Shown here piece by piece: positions 1 through 8,045 of a stretch of 64,000 nt of DNA (position 1 is the first letter of the stretch; the number at the start of each line of letters is the position of its first letter). Source of the DNA: Acetatifactor sp. GTDB taxonomy: Bacteria; Bacillota; Clostridia; Lachnospirales; Lachnospiraceae. The notes under the pieces are model-generated. The model worked only from the letters and a program-made list of their open reading frames with translations, searched no databases and was not told where the DNA came from. The position numbers and the translations under genes were made by a program. The stretch spans positions 682,001 through 746,000 of the forward strand of contig JAEEVF010000001.1 in NCBI GenBank assembly GCA_016290775.1, in the 5' to 3' direction.

Positions 1-389
1 AAGTCCTCCAGCTCCATGGTACCCATGGGCTTTAAGGTCTGGCCCGTCATGGTCAGGTCACCTGCGACATAAACCTTACGATCTGTCGCAAAGGCGGCAG
101 CCTCCTTTGAAATCTTGACAAGACCGCCTATCATCTCTTCCATGTTTTCTTCGAGACCATATTCCGCAAGCTTGATGCGGTTGGCCGTAAACGTGGGGGC
201 ATAAAGAATGTCCGTGCCAGCCGCAACATAACGCTTTTGAAGGTCCAGCATGACGTCCGCATGGTGCAAGATCCAATCTTCGGGACATACGCCTGCAGGC
301 ATTCCTGCCTTCACAAGGTTCGATCCCGTCGCACCGTCCAAATATATAAAATGATCCTTCGCCAAATCCCAAAATTCTTTCTTTGTCAT
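1..389 (-). CDS. Homocysteine S-methyltransferase family protein, N-terminal part
   Basis: This is the first 129 codons of a gene that runs off the left edge. The translation begins MTKKEFWDLAKDHF and soon shows LDGATGSNL, the DGAxG motif at the start of homocysteine/betaine methyltransferase barrels. YVAAGTDILYAPTFTANR follows, matching the family's AGAD(I/L)..TNTF strand. The family moves a methyl group from a folate or other donor to homocysteine, forming methionine in the cytoplasm. The zinc-binding cysteines lie beyond the edge, so I cannot tell a single-domain MmuM-type enzyme from the N-terminus of a cobalamin-dependent MetH. The ATG at 389 is preceded by GAGGAAG at good spacing. A longer frame reading through 438 is a different frame and is not the gene. 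The family is secure; the substrate is not. Confidence 0.85.
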   Translation of the reverse strand, partial: MTKKEFWDLAKDHFIYLDGATGSNLVKAGMPAGVCPEDWILHHADVMLDLQKRYVAAGTDILYAPTFTANRIKLAEYGLEENMEEMIGGLVKISKEAAAFATDRKVYVAGDLTMTGQTLKPMGTMELED

Positions 390-433
390 ATGCTTCCTCA
401 GCTTTCAAAACGAAAGGTTTTTCAATCTTTACT

Positions 434-463
434 ATCATAGCACGTTCTCATTCTTACAGACAA
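434..463 (-). promoter_or_regulatory. Predicted sigma-A promoter for the methyltransferase gene
   Basis: Reading the minus strand, TTGTCT (458-463) and TATGAT (434-439) are separated by 18 bases. Transcription would start near 427, about 38 bases before the ATG. Call from sequence only. Confidence 0.55.
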
Positions 464-504
464 TGGGAAAAACTTAAAATTCTTTTAAGGTCGCGTTTTT
501 TAGG

Positions 505-533
505 TTGAATAATCTTTTAAAACGTGATAAATT
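505..533 (+). promoter_or_regulatory. Predicted sigma-A promoter for the lipoprotein gene
   Basis: TTGAAT (505-510) and TAAATT (528-533) are spaced by 17 bases, 58 bases before the ATG at 591. The region is A+T-rich. It is divergent from the promoter at 434-463. Confidence 0.45.
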
Positions 534-590
534 GTATCTGTTTAGGATTTGGAAATGATCCTATCCCATGACTGACTTGGAGGAATGAAA

Positions 591-1085
591 ATGTCTAGGA
601 CCTGTAAAATTCTTGCCTGCATCCTGCTCCTTTGTGCTTTAGCGTGTGGTTGTGGCGAAAAGACGAATCCGGAGCACGTAAAGTTCAAAAATGACGTTGA
701 CAACTTCTGCAACAGTATTGCCGAACTGGATGCTTCCATCAATAAGATCGATGCCACTTCCGATACGGCAACGACTCAGCTTTTAGGATATCTTGATGAA
801 GTTGAGCTTCGCTTCAAGAATTTTGCGGATCTTGATTTCCCTGCTGAATTTGATTATCTTGAAAACCTTGCGGATGAGGCCAGCTCATATATGTCAGTAG
901 CCGTGGAATATTACCACAACGCTTTTTCCAATGGTTCCTACAATGAATATACTGCCGAATACGCTCAGGAGAATTATTCCAGAGCCATCAAGAGAATCAA
1001 GATCATCATCACGTTCTTAAAGGGTGAGACCCCTGATGATACCAACGTGATCATCTCCTACGAAGGAAGTTCCGCCGCAGAATAA
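591..1085 (+). CDS. Putative lipoprotein of unknown function
   Basis: The protein has about 164 residues. It begins MSRTCKILACILLLCALACG, a basic start followed by a hydrophobic stretch and cysteines in a lipobox-like context (ALAC or ACGC). This suggests export and lipid anchoring on the outer face of the membrane. The rest is acidic and predicted helical, with no motif I recognise; the middle (LDEVELRFKNFADLDF, then a Tyr-rich stretch) suggests a small helical bundle. The start at 591 is preferred because GGAGGA lies at 579-584. That is a normal distance from 591 but abuts the in-frame ATG at 585. The gene stands alone between its own promoter and a terminator, convergent with the GGGtGRT gene. 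Function unknown. Confidence 0.75.
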   Translation: MSRTCKILACILLLCALACGCGEKTNPEHVKFKNDVDNFCNSIAELDASINKIDATSDTATTQLLGYLDEVELRFKNFADLDFPAEFDYLENLADEASSYMSVAVEYYHNAFSNGSYNEYTAEYAQENYSRAIKRIKIIITFLKGETPDDTNVIISYEGSSAAE

Positions 1086-1146
1086 ACAAGAGGTCAGTGC
1101 AATGCTGACAGATCGAAAACATCAAAAATCACTAAACTTCTAAATC

Positions 1147-1176
1147 AAAAACGGCTGCCCGCAAGCAGCCGTTTTC
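1147..1176. terminator. Bidirectional intrinsic terminator
   Basis: An 8-bp stem, ACGGCTGC (1151-1158) with GCAGCCGT (1165-1172), has a 6-base loop. It is flanked by an A-run on the left and a T-run on the right. It can therefore end both the lipoprotein transcript (+) and the convergent GGGtGRT transcript (-). Confidence 0.85.
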
Positions 1177-1201
1177 TTATGTCTGATTCTACTCTTTTGA
1201 C

Positions 1202-2212
1202 TTAGAACTTACCTGCGTTTGCAGCTTCCTCGATGCCTACTGCAACTGCTACGGTAGCGCCAACCATGGGGTTGTTACCCATACCGATCAGGCCCATCAT
1301 CTCAACGTGAGCAGGTACGGAGGAGGAACCGGCGAACTGAGCATCGCTGTGCATTCTTCCAAGGGTATCGGTCATGCCGTAGGAAGCAGGACCAGCTGCC
1401 ATGTTATCGGGATGCAGGGTACGTCCGGTACCGCCGCCGGATGCAACGGAGAAGTACTTCTTACCAGCCTCGGTACGCTCCTTCTTGTAGGTGCCTGCAA
1501 CGGGATGCTGGAATCTGGTAGGATTGGTGGAGTTACCGGTGATGGATACGTCCACGTTCTCTTTCCACATGATCGCAACGCCTTCAGGAACGGAGTTTGC
1601 GCCATAGCAGTTAACCTTTGCGCGAAGGCCGTCGGAATATGCCTTGCGGGATACTTCCTTAACGGTATTGGTGTAAGGATCATATTCGGTCTCAACGAAG
1701 GTGAATCCATTGATCCTGGAGATGATCTGAGCTGCGTCCTTTCCAAGACCGTTCAAGATAACGCGGAGGGGCTTCTGACGAACCTTGTTTGCCTTCTCAG
1801 CGATACCGATGGCGCCCTCAGCTGCAGCGAAGCTCTCGTGACCAGCAAGGAAGCAGAAGCAATCGGTCTCCTCCTCAAGAAGCATCTTGCCAAGGTTACC
1901 ATGGCCAAGACCTACCTTACGGGTATCAGCAACGGATCCGGGAATGCAGAATGCCTGAAGACCTTCACCGATCGCTGCAGCAGCGTCAGCAGCCTTGCGG
2001 CAGTTCTTCTTGATCGCGATGGCAGCACCAACGGTGTATGCCCAGCAAGCGTTCTCGAAGCAGATAGGCTGGATCTTCTTTACCTGCTCATAAACGTCGA
2101 GGCCTGCATCCTTCGTGATCTTCTCAGCCTCTTCCAAGGAAGAGATGCCATAGCTGTTTAATACTTTATTGATCTGATCAATACGTCTTTCATATGATTC
2201 AAATAATGCCAT
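1202..2212 (-). CDS. GGGtGRT protein
   Basis: The 336-residue protein carries the family's name-giving motif in VASGGGTGRTLHPDNMA, near residue 265. It also has conserved Gly- and Ala-rich segments (GLGHGNLGKML, FLAGHESFAAAEGAIGIAEKA) and ends in an Ala/Val-rich stretch. The family is known from anaerobes and usually sits beside a NifU-like scaffold gene, as here, 20 bases downstream of it. Its biochemical role has not been established to my knowledge; a part in iron-sulfur or redox metabolism is inferred from context only. GAGGAGGCAAATAC precedes the ATG. Family assignment is strong; function is unknown. Confidence 0.9.
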   Translation of the reverse strand: MALFESYERRIDQINKVLNSYGISSLEEAEKITKDAGLDVYEQVKKIQPICFENACWAYTVGAAIAIKKNCRKAADAAAAIGEGLQAFCIPGSVADTRKVGLGHGNLGKMLLEEETDCFCFLAGHESFAAAEGAIGIAEKANKVRQKPLRVILNGLGKDAAQIISRINGFTFVETEYDPYTNTVKEVSRKAYSDGLRAKVNCYGANSVPEGVAIMWKENVDVSITGNSTNPTRFQHPVAGTYKKERTEAGKKYFSVASGGGTGRTLHPDNMAAGPASYGMTDTLGRMHSDAQFAGSSSVPAHVEMMGLIGMGNNPMVGATVAVAVGIEEAANAGKF

Positions 2213-2231
2213 TGTATTTGCCTCCTCTTCC

Positions 2232-2936
2232 TTATTTCACTTCTTTGTCAGTTCTGGGATCGATGATCTTCACTGCGTCAGCAACGCGGCCATACTGACC
2301 ACAAGCCTTCTCATATGCGGTGTTAGGATCATCACCCTTCTTGATGAAATCAGTCATCTTGCCAAGGCTTACGAACTTGTAACCAATGATCTGGTTCTCA
2401 GCATCCAGAGCGATGCCGGTAACGTAACCTTCTGCCATCTCAAGATAACGAGGTCCCTTTGCAAGAGTACCATACATGGTACCAACCTGGCTTCTAAGGC
2501 CCTTTCCAAGGTCCTCAAGACCAGCGCCAACGGGAAGACCTTCCTCAGAGAAAGCACTCTGGCTGCGGCCGTAAACGATCTGTAGGAAGAGCTCTCTCAT
2601 AGCGGTATTGATCGCGTCGCAAACAAGGTCAGTGTTCAGTGCTTCCATAACGGTAAGGCCGGGAAGGATCTCAGCAGCCATAGCTGCGGAGTGGGTCATG
2701 CCGGAGCAGCCGATCGTCTCAACCAGAGCCTCCTGGATGATACCCTCCTTAACGTTCAGGGAAAGCTTGCAGGCACCCTGCTGAGGTGCACACCAGCCAA
2801 CGCCATGAGTGAAACCAGAGATGTCTTCCACTCTCTTTGCCTGTACCCACTTTGCTTCTTCAGGGATGGGAGCACAGCCATGATGCACGCCTTGGGCCAC
2901 GGGACACATTTCTTCAACTTCCTTTGAATAAATCAT
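2232..2936 (-). CDS. NifU-like iron-sulfur cluster assembly scaffold protein
   Basis: The 234-residue protein begins MIYSKEVEEMCPVAQGVHHG. It contains cysteines in GVGWCAPQQGACKLSL and ETIGCSGMTHSAAM, fitting a NifU/IscU-type scaffold that holds nascent Fe-S clusters in the cytoplasm. It is longer than classical IscU (about 130 residues). The extra C-terminal part (YVTGIALDAENQIIGYKFVSLGK) seems typical of the version paired with GGGtGRT proteins. The ATG at 2936 has AAAGGAGA just upstream, so I reject an in-frame start at 2981. It is first in a two-gene unit with the GGGtGRT gene, and a palindrome lies 37 bases upstream. No cysteine desulfurase is nearby. Confidence 0.8.
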   Translation of the reverse strand: MIYSKEVEEMCPVAQGVHHGCAPIPEEAKWVQAKRVEDISGFTHGVGWCAPQQGACKLSLNVKEGIIQEALVETIGCSGMTHSAAMAAEILPGLTVMEALNTDLVCDAINTAMRELFLQIVYGRSQSAFSEEGLPVGAGLEDLGKGLRSQVGTMYGTLAKGPRYLEMAEGYVTGIALDAENQIIGYKFVSLGKMTDFIKKGDDPNTAYEKACGQYGRVADAVKIIDPRTDKEVK

Positions 2937-2972
2937 GTGAAATCTCCTTTCGATTTTCTCTCTTTGATAAAA

Positions 2973-2994
2973 AAATATCATATCTGAGATATTT
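2973..2994. promoter_or_regulatory. Palindrome upstream of the NifU-like gene (possible operator)
   Basis: AAATATC (2973-2979) and GATATTT (2988-2994) form a perfect 7-bp inverted repeat with an 8-base centre. A TATGAT on the minus strand overlaps the site and could be the -10 box. It may bind a regulator of the NifU/GGGtGRT unit; which one is unknown. Confidence 0.35.
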
Positions 2995-3047
2995 TCTCAC
3001 GTTTGGATGAAAAAAACAAGTATCAACTCCGACAAAATCAAGATTTT

Positions 3048-5150
3048 TTAGGCCTTCTCTTTTGTCTGTTTTCCGCCCTTTCGGTAAAAGGGTTCCACTG
3101 CGCGGAATTTCTCGAAGAGCATGCCCTGATTATTGAGCTGCTTCACCATGTTCGTCCGCCTTCCGACGAAATCAGTGAGCTTTCCCATATATTCTTCCGA
3201 AGAGATGTTCCCGTCGGCCACCATGGTCAATCCCTTTTCCCAGCTTGCCGTAAGCTTGGGCTCTAACAGAGGCTTGATGGAACCTTCCACGACGTCATAG
3301 ATCATCTCGCCCATTTGCGTCGGCGTTAACACCTGCGTTTTCTTATTGAGGGCCAGATATTCTATGTTCACGAGCTTTTTCAGGATCTCTGCACGGGTTG
3401 CGCTGGTTCCGATGCCGCTTCCCTTGATCTGGGCGCGCAGCTCCTCGTCTTCAATGAATTGTCCCGCATTCTCCATGGTAAGGATGATGCTTCCTGAAGT
3501 GTATCGCTTGGGAGGCTTGGTCTCGCCTTCCTTGATCTCGTAGGATTTTACGTCAATGGCAGCGCCCTTTTTCAAAGCCATAAGAAGCTTCATGAACTCT
3601 TCGTCGCATTTCAGCTCCTGCTCGCCCTCTTGATCCTTATCTCCGTCCTTTTCCGCATCCTTATCGGCATCCTTGTCCGCTGCATCTGCTGTTTTCTTCG
3701 TGTTTCCGGCATCACTTGCGGCGTCCTTCTTGAAGGAGAAAGCCGAAACCTTAAGGAATCCTTCTTCCACAAGCACTTTGAAGTTTGAGAAGAATCGCTC
3801 TTCCTTTACCAGAATGGTCAGCGCAAACTTTTGATATACTGCAGGCGGATAGAAAATGCTAAGGAACCTTCTGACAATGACTTCGTACACCTTTGCGCTC
3901 AGTGGCGAGAGGGAATTTAAGTTCCCAAGGCCCTGGCCGGTCGGGATGATCGCATAGTGGTCCGTGATCTGCTTATCATTGACGTAACGGGTCTTTGCAA
4001 TGTTCTTATGGCTTCCGTTCTGAAGGATTTCGTTCGCATATTCCGAAACAAGGGCATACCCGCGAAGGCCGCCGATGTTTTTGTAGATTTCCTTCGCAAC
4101 TGCCGTGGACAAGACTCTTGCGTCCGTACGAGGATAGGTGACCATTTTCTTCTCGTAAAGCTCCTGGATGATCTGCAGGGTCTGGTCCGGACTGATCTTA
4201 AAATACTTTGAGCAATCGTTTTGAAGCTCCGCAAGATTATAAAGGAGCGGCGCGTTCCGGTTTTCTTTTTTCTTTTCGATCTGCTCCACGATGATAGGGC
4301 CAACCGGCTCTTCTTCCAGATGCGCGATCAGCTCTTTAGCCGTTTTTTCTTCCTTGAAGCCATTCTCCTTATAGAGCGCAGGTGACATGAAATACTTGGA
4401 ACCTTCCACGGCACGCCATTCTCCGGGAAAACCCCTGCCTTCCAAGAGGAAGTTACCGATCACGCGGTAAAACGGTGTTTTAACGAAGTTACGGATTTCT
4501 CGCTCACGATTGACCACCATGCCAAGCACGCAGGTCATGACGCGTCCAACACTGATGACTGCTTTATCTCTTTTCAGGTAGGATTTCACGGCATTTCCGT
4601 ATTTCAAAGTGAGCACGCGAGAAAAATTGATGCCCATCAGATAATCTTCCTTGGCGCGAAGATATGCCGCGTCACTTAAGGCGTCATAGGCCGAAAGATC
4701 CTTGGCTTCACGAATGCCGCGCAGGATCTCTTCCTCCGTCTGGGAATCGATCCAGACTCTTCTTCGCTCCTTGCCGGTCACGCCGGACATTTGTTCCACA
4801 AGGCGGTAGATATATTCTCCCTCACGCCCTGAGTCGGTGCAGACATAGATGCGTTCCACGTCGGCACGCTTTAAAAGGCCACTGACCACTCCAAACTGCT
4901 TGGCGGAATTGGCAATGACCTCGTATTTAAACTCGGCGGGCAGGAATGGAATGGTGTCAAAGCTCCATCTGCGAAGCTTTTCATCATATGCTTCCGGATA
5001 GCTCATCGTCACCAAATGTCCGACACACCAGGTGACAACGCAGTTTTCGGACTCCATGTACCCGTCACGCTTTTGCATGTTTTCTTTCAAAGCATTGGCA
5101 AATTCCCTTGCCACGCTAGGCTTTTCAGCTATGAAAAGATTTTTACCCAA
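3048..5150 (-). CDS. topB: DNA topoisomerase III (type IA)
   Basis: The 700-residue enzyme breaks and rejoins one DNA strand to relax or decatenate DNA. The Toprim domain covers about residues 1-140, with FIAEKPSVAREFA and the metal-binding CTDSGREGEYIYRL. The active-site tyrosine is Y339 in KMVTYPRTDARVL. GSGIGTSATRAEILKKL in the C-terminal half is also typical. One odd feature is a highly charged Lys/Asp/Ala insert at about residues 474-514, with DKDADKDAEKDGDKD-type repeats, probably a flexible linker. The C-terminus is basic (KQTKEKA) and has no zinc-ribbon cysteines. The gene lies 33 bases after the EAL gene and is the last gene of the leftward argH-asd-EAL-topB run. Confidence 0.95.
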   Translation of the reverse strand: MGKNLFIAEKPSVAREFANALKENMQKRDGYMESENCVVTWCVGHLVTMSYPEAYDEKLRRWSFDTIPFLPAEFKYEVIANSAKQFGVVSGLLKRADVERIYVCTDSGREGEYIYRLVEQMSGVTGKERRRVWIDSQTEEEILRGIREAKDLSAYDALSDAAYLRAKEDYLMGINFSRVLTLKYGNAVKSYLKRDKAVISVGRVMTCVLGMVVNREREIRNFVKTPFYRVIGNFLLEGRGFPGEWRAVEGSKYFMSPALYKENGFKEEKTAKELIAHLEEEPVGPIIVEQIEKKKENRNAPLLYNLAELQNDCSKYFKISPDQTLQIIQELYEKKMVTYPRTDARVLSTAVAKEIYKNIGGLRGYALVSEYANEILQNGSHKNIAKTRYVNDKQITDHYAIIPTGQGLGNLNSLSPLSAKVYEVIVRRFLSIFYPPAVYQKFALTILVKEERFFSNFKVLVEEGFLKVSAFSFKKDAASDAGNTKKTADAADKDADKDAEKDGDKDQEGEQELKCDEEFMKLLMALKKGAAIDVKSYEIKEGETKPPKRYTSGSIILTMENAGQFIEDEELRAQIKGSGIGTSATRAEILKKLVNIEYLALNKKTQVLTPTQMGEMIYDVVEGSIKPLLEPKLTASWEKGLTMVADGNISSEEYMGKLTDFVGRRTNMVKQLNNQGMLFEKFRAVEPFYRKGGKQTKEKA

Positions 5151-5183
5151 ACGAATTACCTCTCTGTCTGCTGACTTCGCTCT

Positions 5184-6896
5184 CTATTGTCGCAGAAGTT
5201 TTTCAACGCCCTCGGCATTCAGCGGCTTTCCGAACAGATAGCCCTGGATCACGTCGCAGCCGATCGCGTGCAGATATTTATATTGCTGTTCCTCTTCCAC
5301 GCCTTCCGCGATGGATTCAAAGCCAAGGGACCGAACCATCCCAACGATGGAATCCGTGATGATCCTAGTGGTGGAATCCAAAAGCAAGGTATCGATAAAT
5401 GATTTATCGATCTTAAGCGTGTTGATTGGGAGCTTTTTCAAGTAACTAAGGGATGAGAATCCAGTTCCAAAGTCGTCCAAGGAGATGCGAACGCCCTTGC
5501 TTCCAAGGAGCTTCATCTTGTCGCTGACGGAGGCAAAATCCTCGATGAGAATGCTTTCCGTCATCTCGAGTTCGATGTCATAAGGCGCTACGTGATAACG
5601 CTCCAACGCATCAAATAACCTGGTCACAAAATCCTCTTGATTAAACTGTCTTGCGGAAACGTTGATCGACAGGATAAAATGGCAGTCAAAAACAGACTTC
5701 CAATAGCCATATTGCTTTATGGCCTCTTCCACTACCCAATTTCCGATGGGAATGATCTCGCCGTTCTTTTCTGCAACGGGAATAAAGACAGACGGACTGA
5801 TCTGTCTTTCCGTATTCTTGAGCCGAAGCAGCGCTTCAAAGCCACGGAGCTTTTTGTTTCCGCAATAAAACTGAGGCTGATAATACAATTCAAACTGATT
5901 GTGAATGACCGCATCCTTAAGTTTTGACTCGAGCTCTAGACCGAGCATAAACTCCTTCAGGATGGGTTGATCAAAATAGACAAAAGAATCCTTGCCGAGA
6001 GACTTCCCCTTCAGGGTAACAATCTCGGCACAGTTCATTAGATCGAGTGCGTGGTCTGCAGCTTCCGGATACTCTGCGACACCGATCGTCACGGTGATCC
6101 GTACGCTCTTGTCACCGCTGAAATAAAAGGGCGCAGAAAGGCGCTTCGTGATCGCCTCATGCACTCCTGCAGGCGTATCCTTTCCCTTCGGATCATAGAT
6201 CGCCATCGCATAGATATCGCTATTCAAATGACAAGCAAAGACTTTCTCATTGCAAAAACCTTCCAAAACGGAGCCAAGCTGCTTGATCATATCGTCGCCA
6301 TAGATCATTCCCATACCGTCGTTGATCTTATGGAAATCATCAATGTCGATCATCATGACACTGACCTTGGTTCCTTCTTTTTTGGCCTTAGTGATCAGTT
6401 CACCCAAAAGGCGGATGAAATAATTGCGATTGTAAAGACCCGTGATCACGTCATAATAGGAATAATAATCCAAGGCCTGCGTCTGCTTGGTCTTTTCGGT
6501 CACGTTGATCACGCCAATGACCTTGTCCGTAAGCTTGCCGTCTTTATCATAAGCAGCACGCGCCTGAATGCGGATCCAGATTTCGCTTCCCTTAAGCTTT
6601 ACGTCAAGCTTTGCATCTTCCTTACCGGACTTGTCCAGCAAAAGTACTTCCCTTAACGGGATCACGTAAGGCTCGTCAATTCTCTCATAGAGTTTTTCAA
6701 GATCACGCTTCTCGCGGATCTCAAAATCAAAGAACTCTGCCCATTTCCCGACGGTAATGATCTCATTTTTGAACGCATCAAGGTAAAGGAATGCACCGTC
6801 CGTCATGTCACAGATCATCCGGTACATTCTTTCCCTTGCGCTAAGATTCTGATTCATTGCTTTTAAGAGATCCATCTGGTAACGAGTTTCGTTCAT
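5184..6896 (-). CDS. PAS-GGDEF-EAL protein, probable c-di-GMP phosphodiesterase
   Basis: The 570-residue cytoplasmic protein has a PAS-like sensor (about 25-135), a GGDEF domain (about 140-310) and an EAL domain (about 315-570). The GGDEF active-site loop is degenerate: the sequence there is NSDIY (225-229), so cyclase activity is unlikely. The EAL domain looks intact, with FEALLR (E354), NVSARQF, ELEMTES, DDFGTGFSSLSYLKKLP, KIDKSF, AEGVE and GYLFGKPL. It probably cleaves cyclic di-GMP, with the GGDEF domain perhaps sensing GTP. It has no membrane segment. It sits between asd and topB with gaps of 24 and 33 bases, an unusual place for a signalling gene. Confidence 0.9.
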   Translation of the reverse strand: MNETRYQMDLLKAMNQNLSARERMYRMICDMTDGAFLYLDAFKNEIITVGKWAEFFDFEIREKRDLEKLYERIDEPYVIPLREVLLLDKSGKEDAKLDVKLKGSEIWIRIQARAAYDKDGKLTDKVIGVINVTEKTKQTQALDYYSYYDVITGLYNRNYFIRLLGELITKAKKEGTKVSVMMIDIDDFHKINDGMGMIYGDDMIKQLGSVLEGFCNEKVFACHLNSDIYAMAIYDPKGKDTPAGVHEAITKRLSAPFYFSGDKSVRITVTIGVAEYPEAADHALDLMNCAEIVTLKGKSLGKDSFVYFDQPILKEFMLGLELESKLKDAVIHNQFELYYQPQFYCGNKKLRGFEALLRLKNTERQISPSVFIPVAEKNGEIIPIGNWVVEEAIKQYGYWKSVFDCHFILSINVSARQFNQEDFVTRLFDALERYHVAPYDIELEMTESILIEDFASVSDKMKLLGSKGVRISLDDFGTGFSSLSYLKKLPINTLKIDKSFIDTLLLDSTTRIITDSIVGMVRSLGFESIAEGVEEEQQYKYLHAIGCDVIQGYLFGKPLNAEGVEKLLRQ

Positions 6897-6920
6897 GCGA
6901 TAACCCCTTTGATGAAAGAC

Positions 6921-8006
6921 TTATTTTTTGGTGATATATCCTTGCGCCTTTAAGAGTTCTGCGCACAGAACGGCACCGCCGGCAGCGCCGCGGACCGTAT
7001 TGTGGGAAAGTCCCACGAACTTCCAGTCGTAAACCGTGTCCTTGCGAAGTCGGCCAACGCTGACACCCATTCCGTTCTCATAGTTTACGTCCAGTGCAAC
7101 CTGAGGACGATTGTCCTCCTCAAGATACTGGATGAACTGCTTGGGAGCGCTGGGAAGACCAAGCTCCTGAGGGATTCCGGAGAACTCGTTCAGCTTTGCG
7201 ATCAGCTGCTCCTTGGTGGGGTTCTTTCTAAACTTTACAAAAACGGCTGCCGTATGACCGTACAGAACGGGTACGCGGATACACTGACAGGTGATCACGG
7301 GACTCGTTGCGGGAACAATCTTGCCATCCTCGATCTGACCCCAAAGACGAAGGGGCTCCTTCTCACTCTTTTCCTCTTCTCCGCCGATGTAAGGAATGAT
7401 GTTCTCGATCATCTCAGGCCATTCCTTAAAGTTCTTACCTGCGCCGGAGATTGCCTGATAGGTCGTTGCAACAACCTCATAGGGCTCGAACTCCTTCCAA
7501 GCCGTAAGTACGGGCGCGTAGCTCTGGATCGAGCAGTTCGGTTTTACTGCGATGAAACCTCTCGTCGTGCCAAGGCGCTTCTTTTGGAACTCGATCACCT
7601 TTGCATGCTCAGGATTGATTTCAGGAACCATCATAGGTACGTCGGGCGTCCAGCGATGTGCGCTGTTATTGGAAACAACGGGCGTCTCCGTCTTGGCATA
7701 TGCTTCCTCTGCCTGCTGAATGGCTTCCTTCGTGCCTTCGTATGCACTGAATACGAAATCAACCTGGGAAGCAACCTTTTCAATTTCATCTACGTTCAGA
7801 ACAACAAGCTTCTTTACGGCTTCCGGCATGGGCGTATCCATTTTCCAACGATCACCGACTGCTTCCTCATAGGTCTTTCCTGCGGAACGAGGGCTTGCTG
7901 CCACTGCGACCACTTCAAACCAGGGATGGTTCTCCAAAAGGGCGATGAATCTCTGCCCAACCATGCCCGTAGCACCTAAAATACCAACTTTTAGCTTCTC
8001 ACTCAT
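6921..8006 (-). CDS. asd: Aspartate-semialdehyde dehydrogenase
   Basis: The 361-residue enzyme reduces aspartyl phosphate to aspartate semialdehyde with NADPH. This is the branch point to lysine, methionine and threonine. GILGATGMVGQRF is the nucleotide-binding motif; the catalytic cysteine lies in VKPNCSIQSY and GLSHNTVRGAAGG is near the end. The pattern fits the archaeal/fungal-type ASADH subfamily. The ATG at 8006 follows GAGGAAAA at good spacing and gives the conserved MSEKLKVGILG start; an in-frame ATG at 8033 is less likely. The gene begins 39 bases after argH and is probably co-transcribed with it. Confidence 0.95.
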   Translation of the reverse strand: MSEKLKVGILGATGMVGQRFIALLENHPWFEVVAVAASPRSAGKTYEEAVGDRWKMDTPMPEAVKKLVVLNVDEIEKVASQVDFVFSAYEGTKEAIQQAEEAYAKTETPVVSNNSAHRWTPDVPMMVPEINPEHAKVIEFQKKRLGTTRGFIAVKPNCSIQSYAPVLTAWKEFEPYEVVATTYQAISGAGKNFKEWPEMIENIIPYIGGEEEKSEKEPLRLWGQIEDGKIVPATSPVITCQCIRVPVLYGHTAAVFVKFRKNPTKEQLIAKLNEFSGIPQELGLPSAPKQFIQYLEEDNRPQVALDVNYENGMGVSVGRLRKDTVYDWKFVGLSHNTVRGAAGGAVLCAELLKAQGYITKK

Positions 8007-8045
8007 CTTCTTTTCCTCACTCTCATATATCATTAAATTCTTATC

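Noticed and set aside
76..438. Minus-strand open frame starting at 438
   Set aside because: It lies in a different frame from the methyltransferase; the rest of its translation is Cys/Arg-rich noise. The true start is 389.
1307..2161. Long open frame (284 codons) on the plus strand
   Set aside because: It is fully antisense to the GGGtGRT gene, has no ribosome site and encodes no known domain.
7002..7979. Plus-strand open frame of 325 codons
   Set aside because: It is the antisense shadow of asd; its composition is the complement of a real gene.
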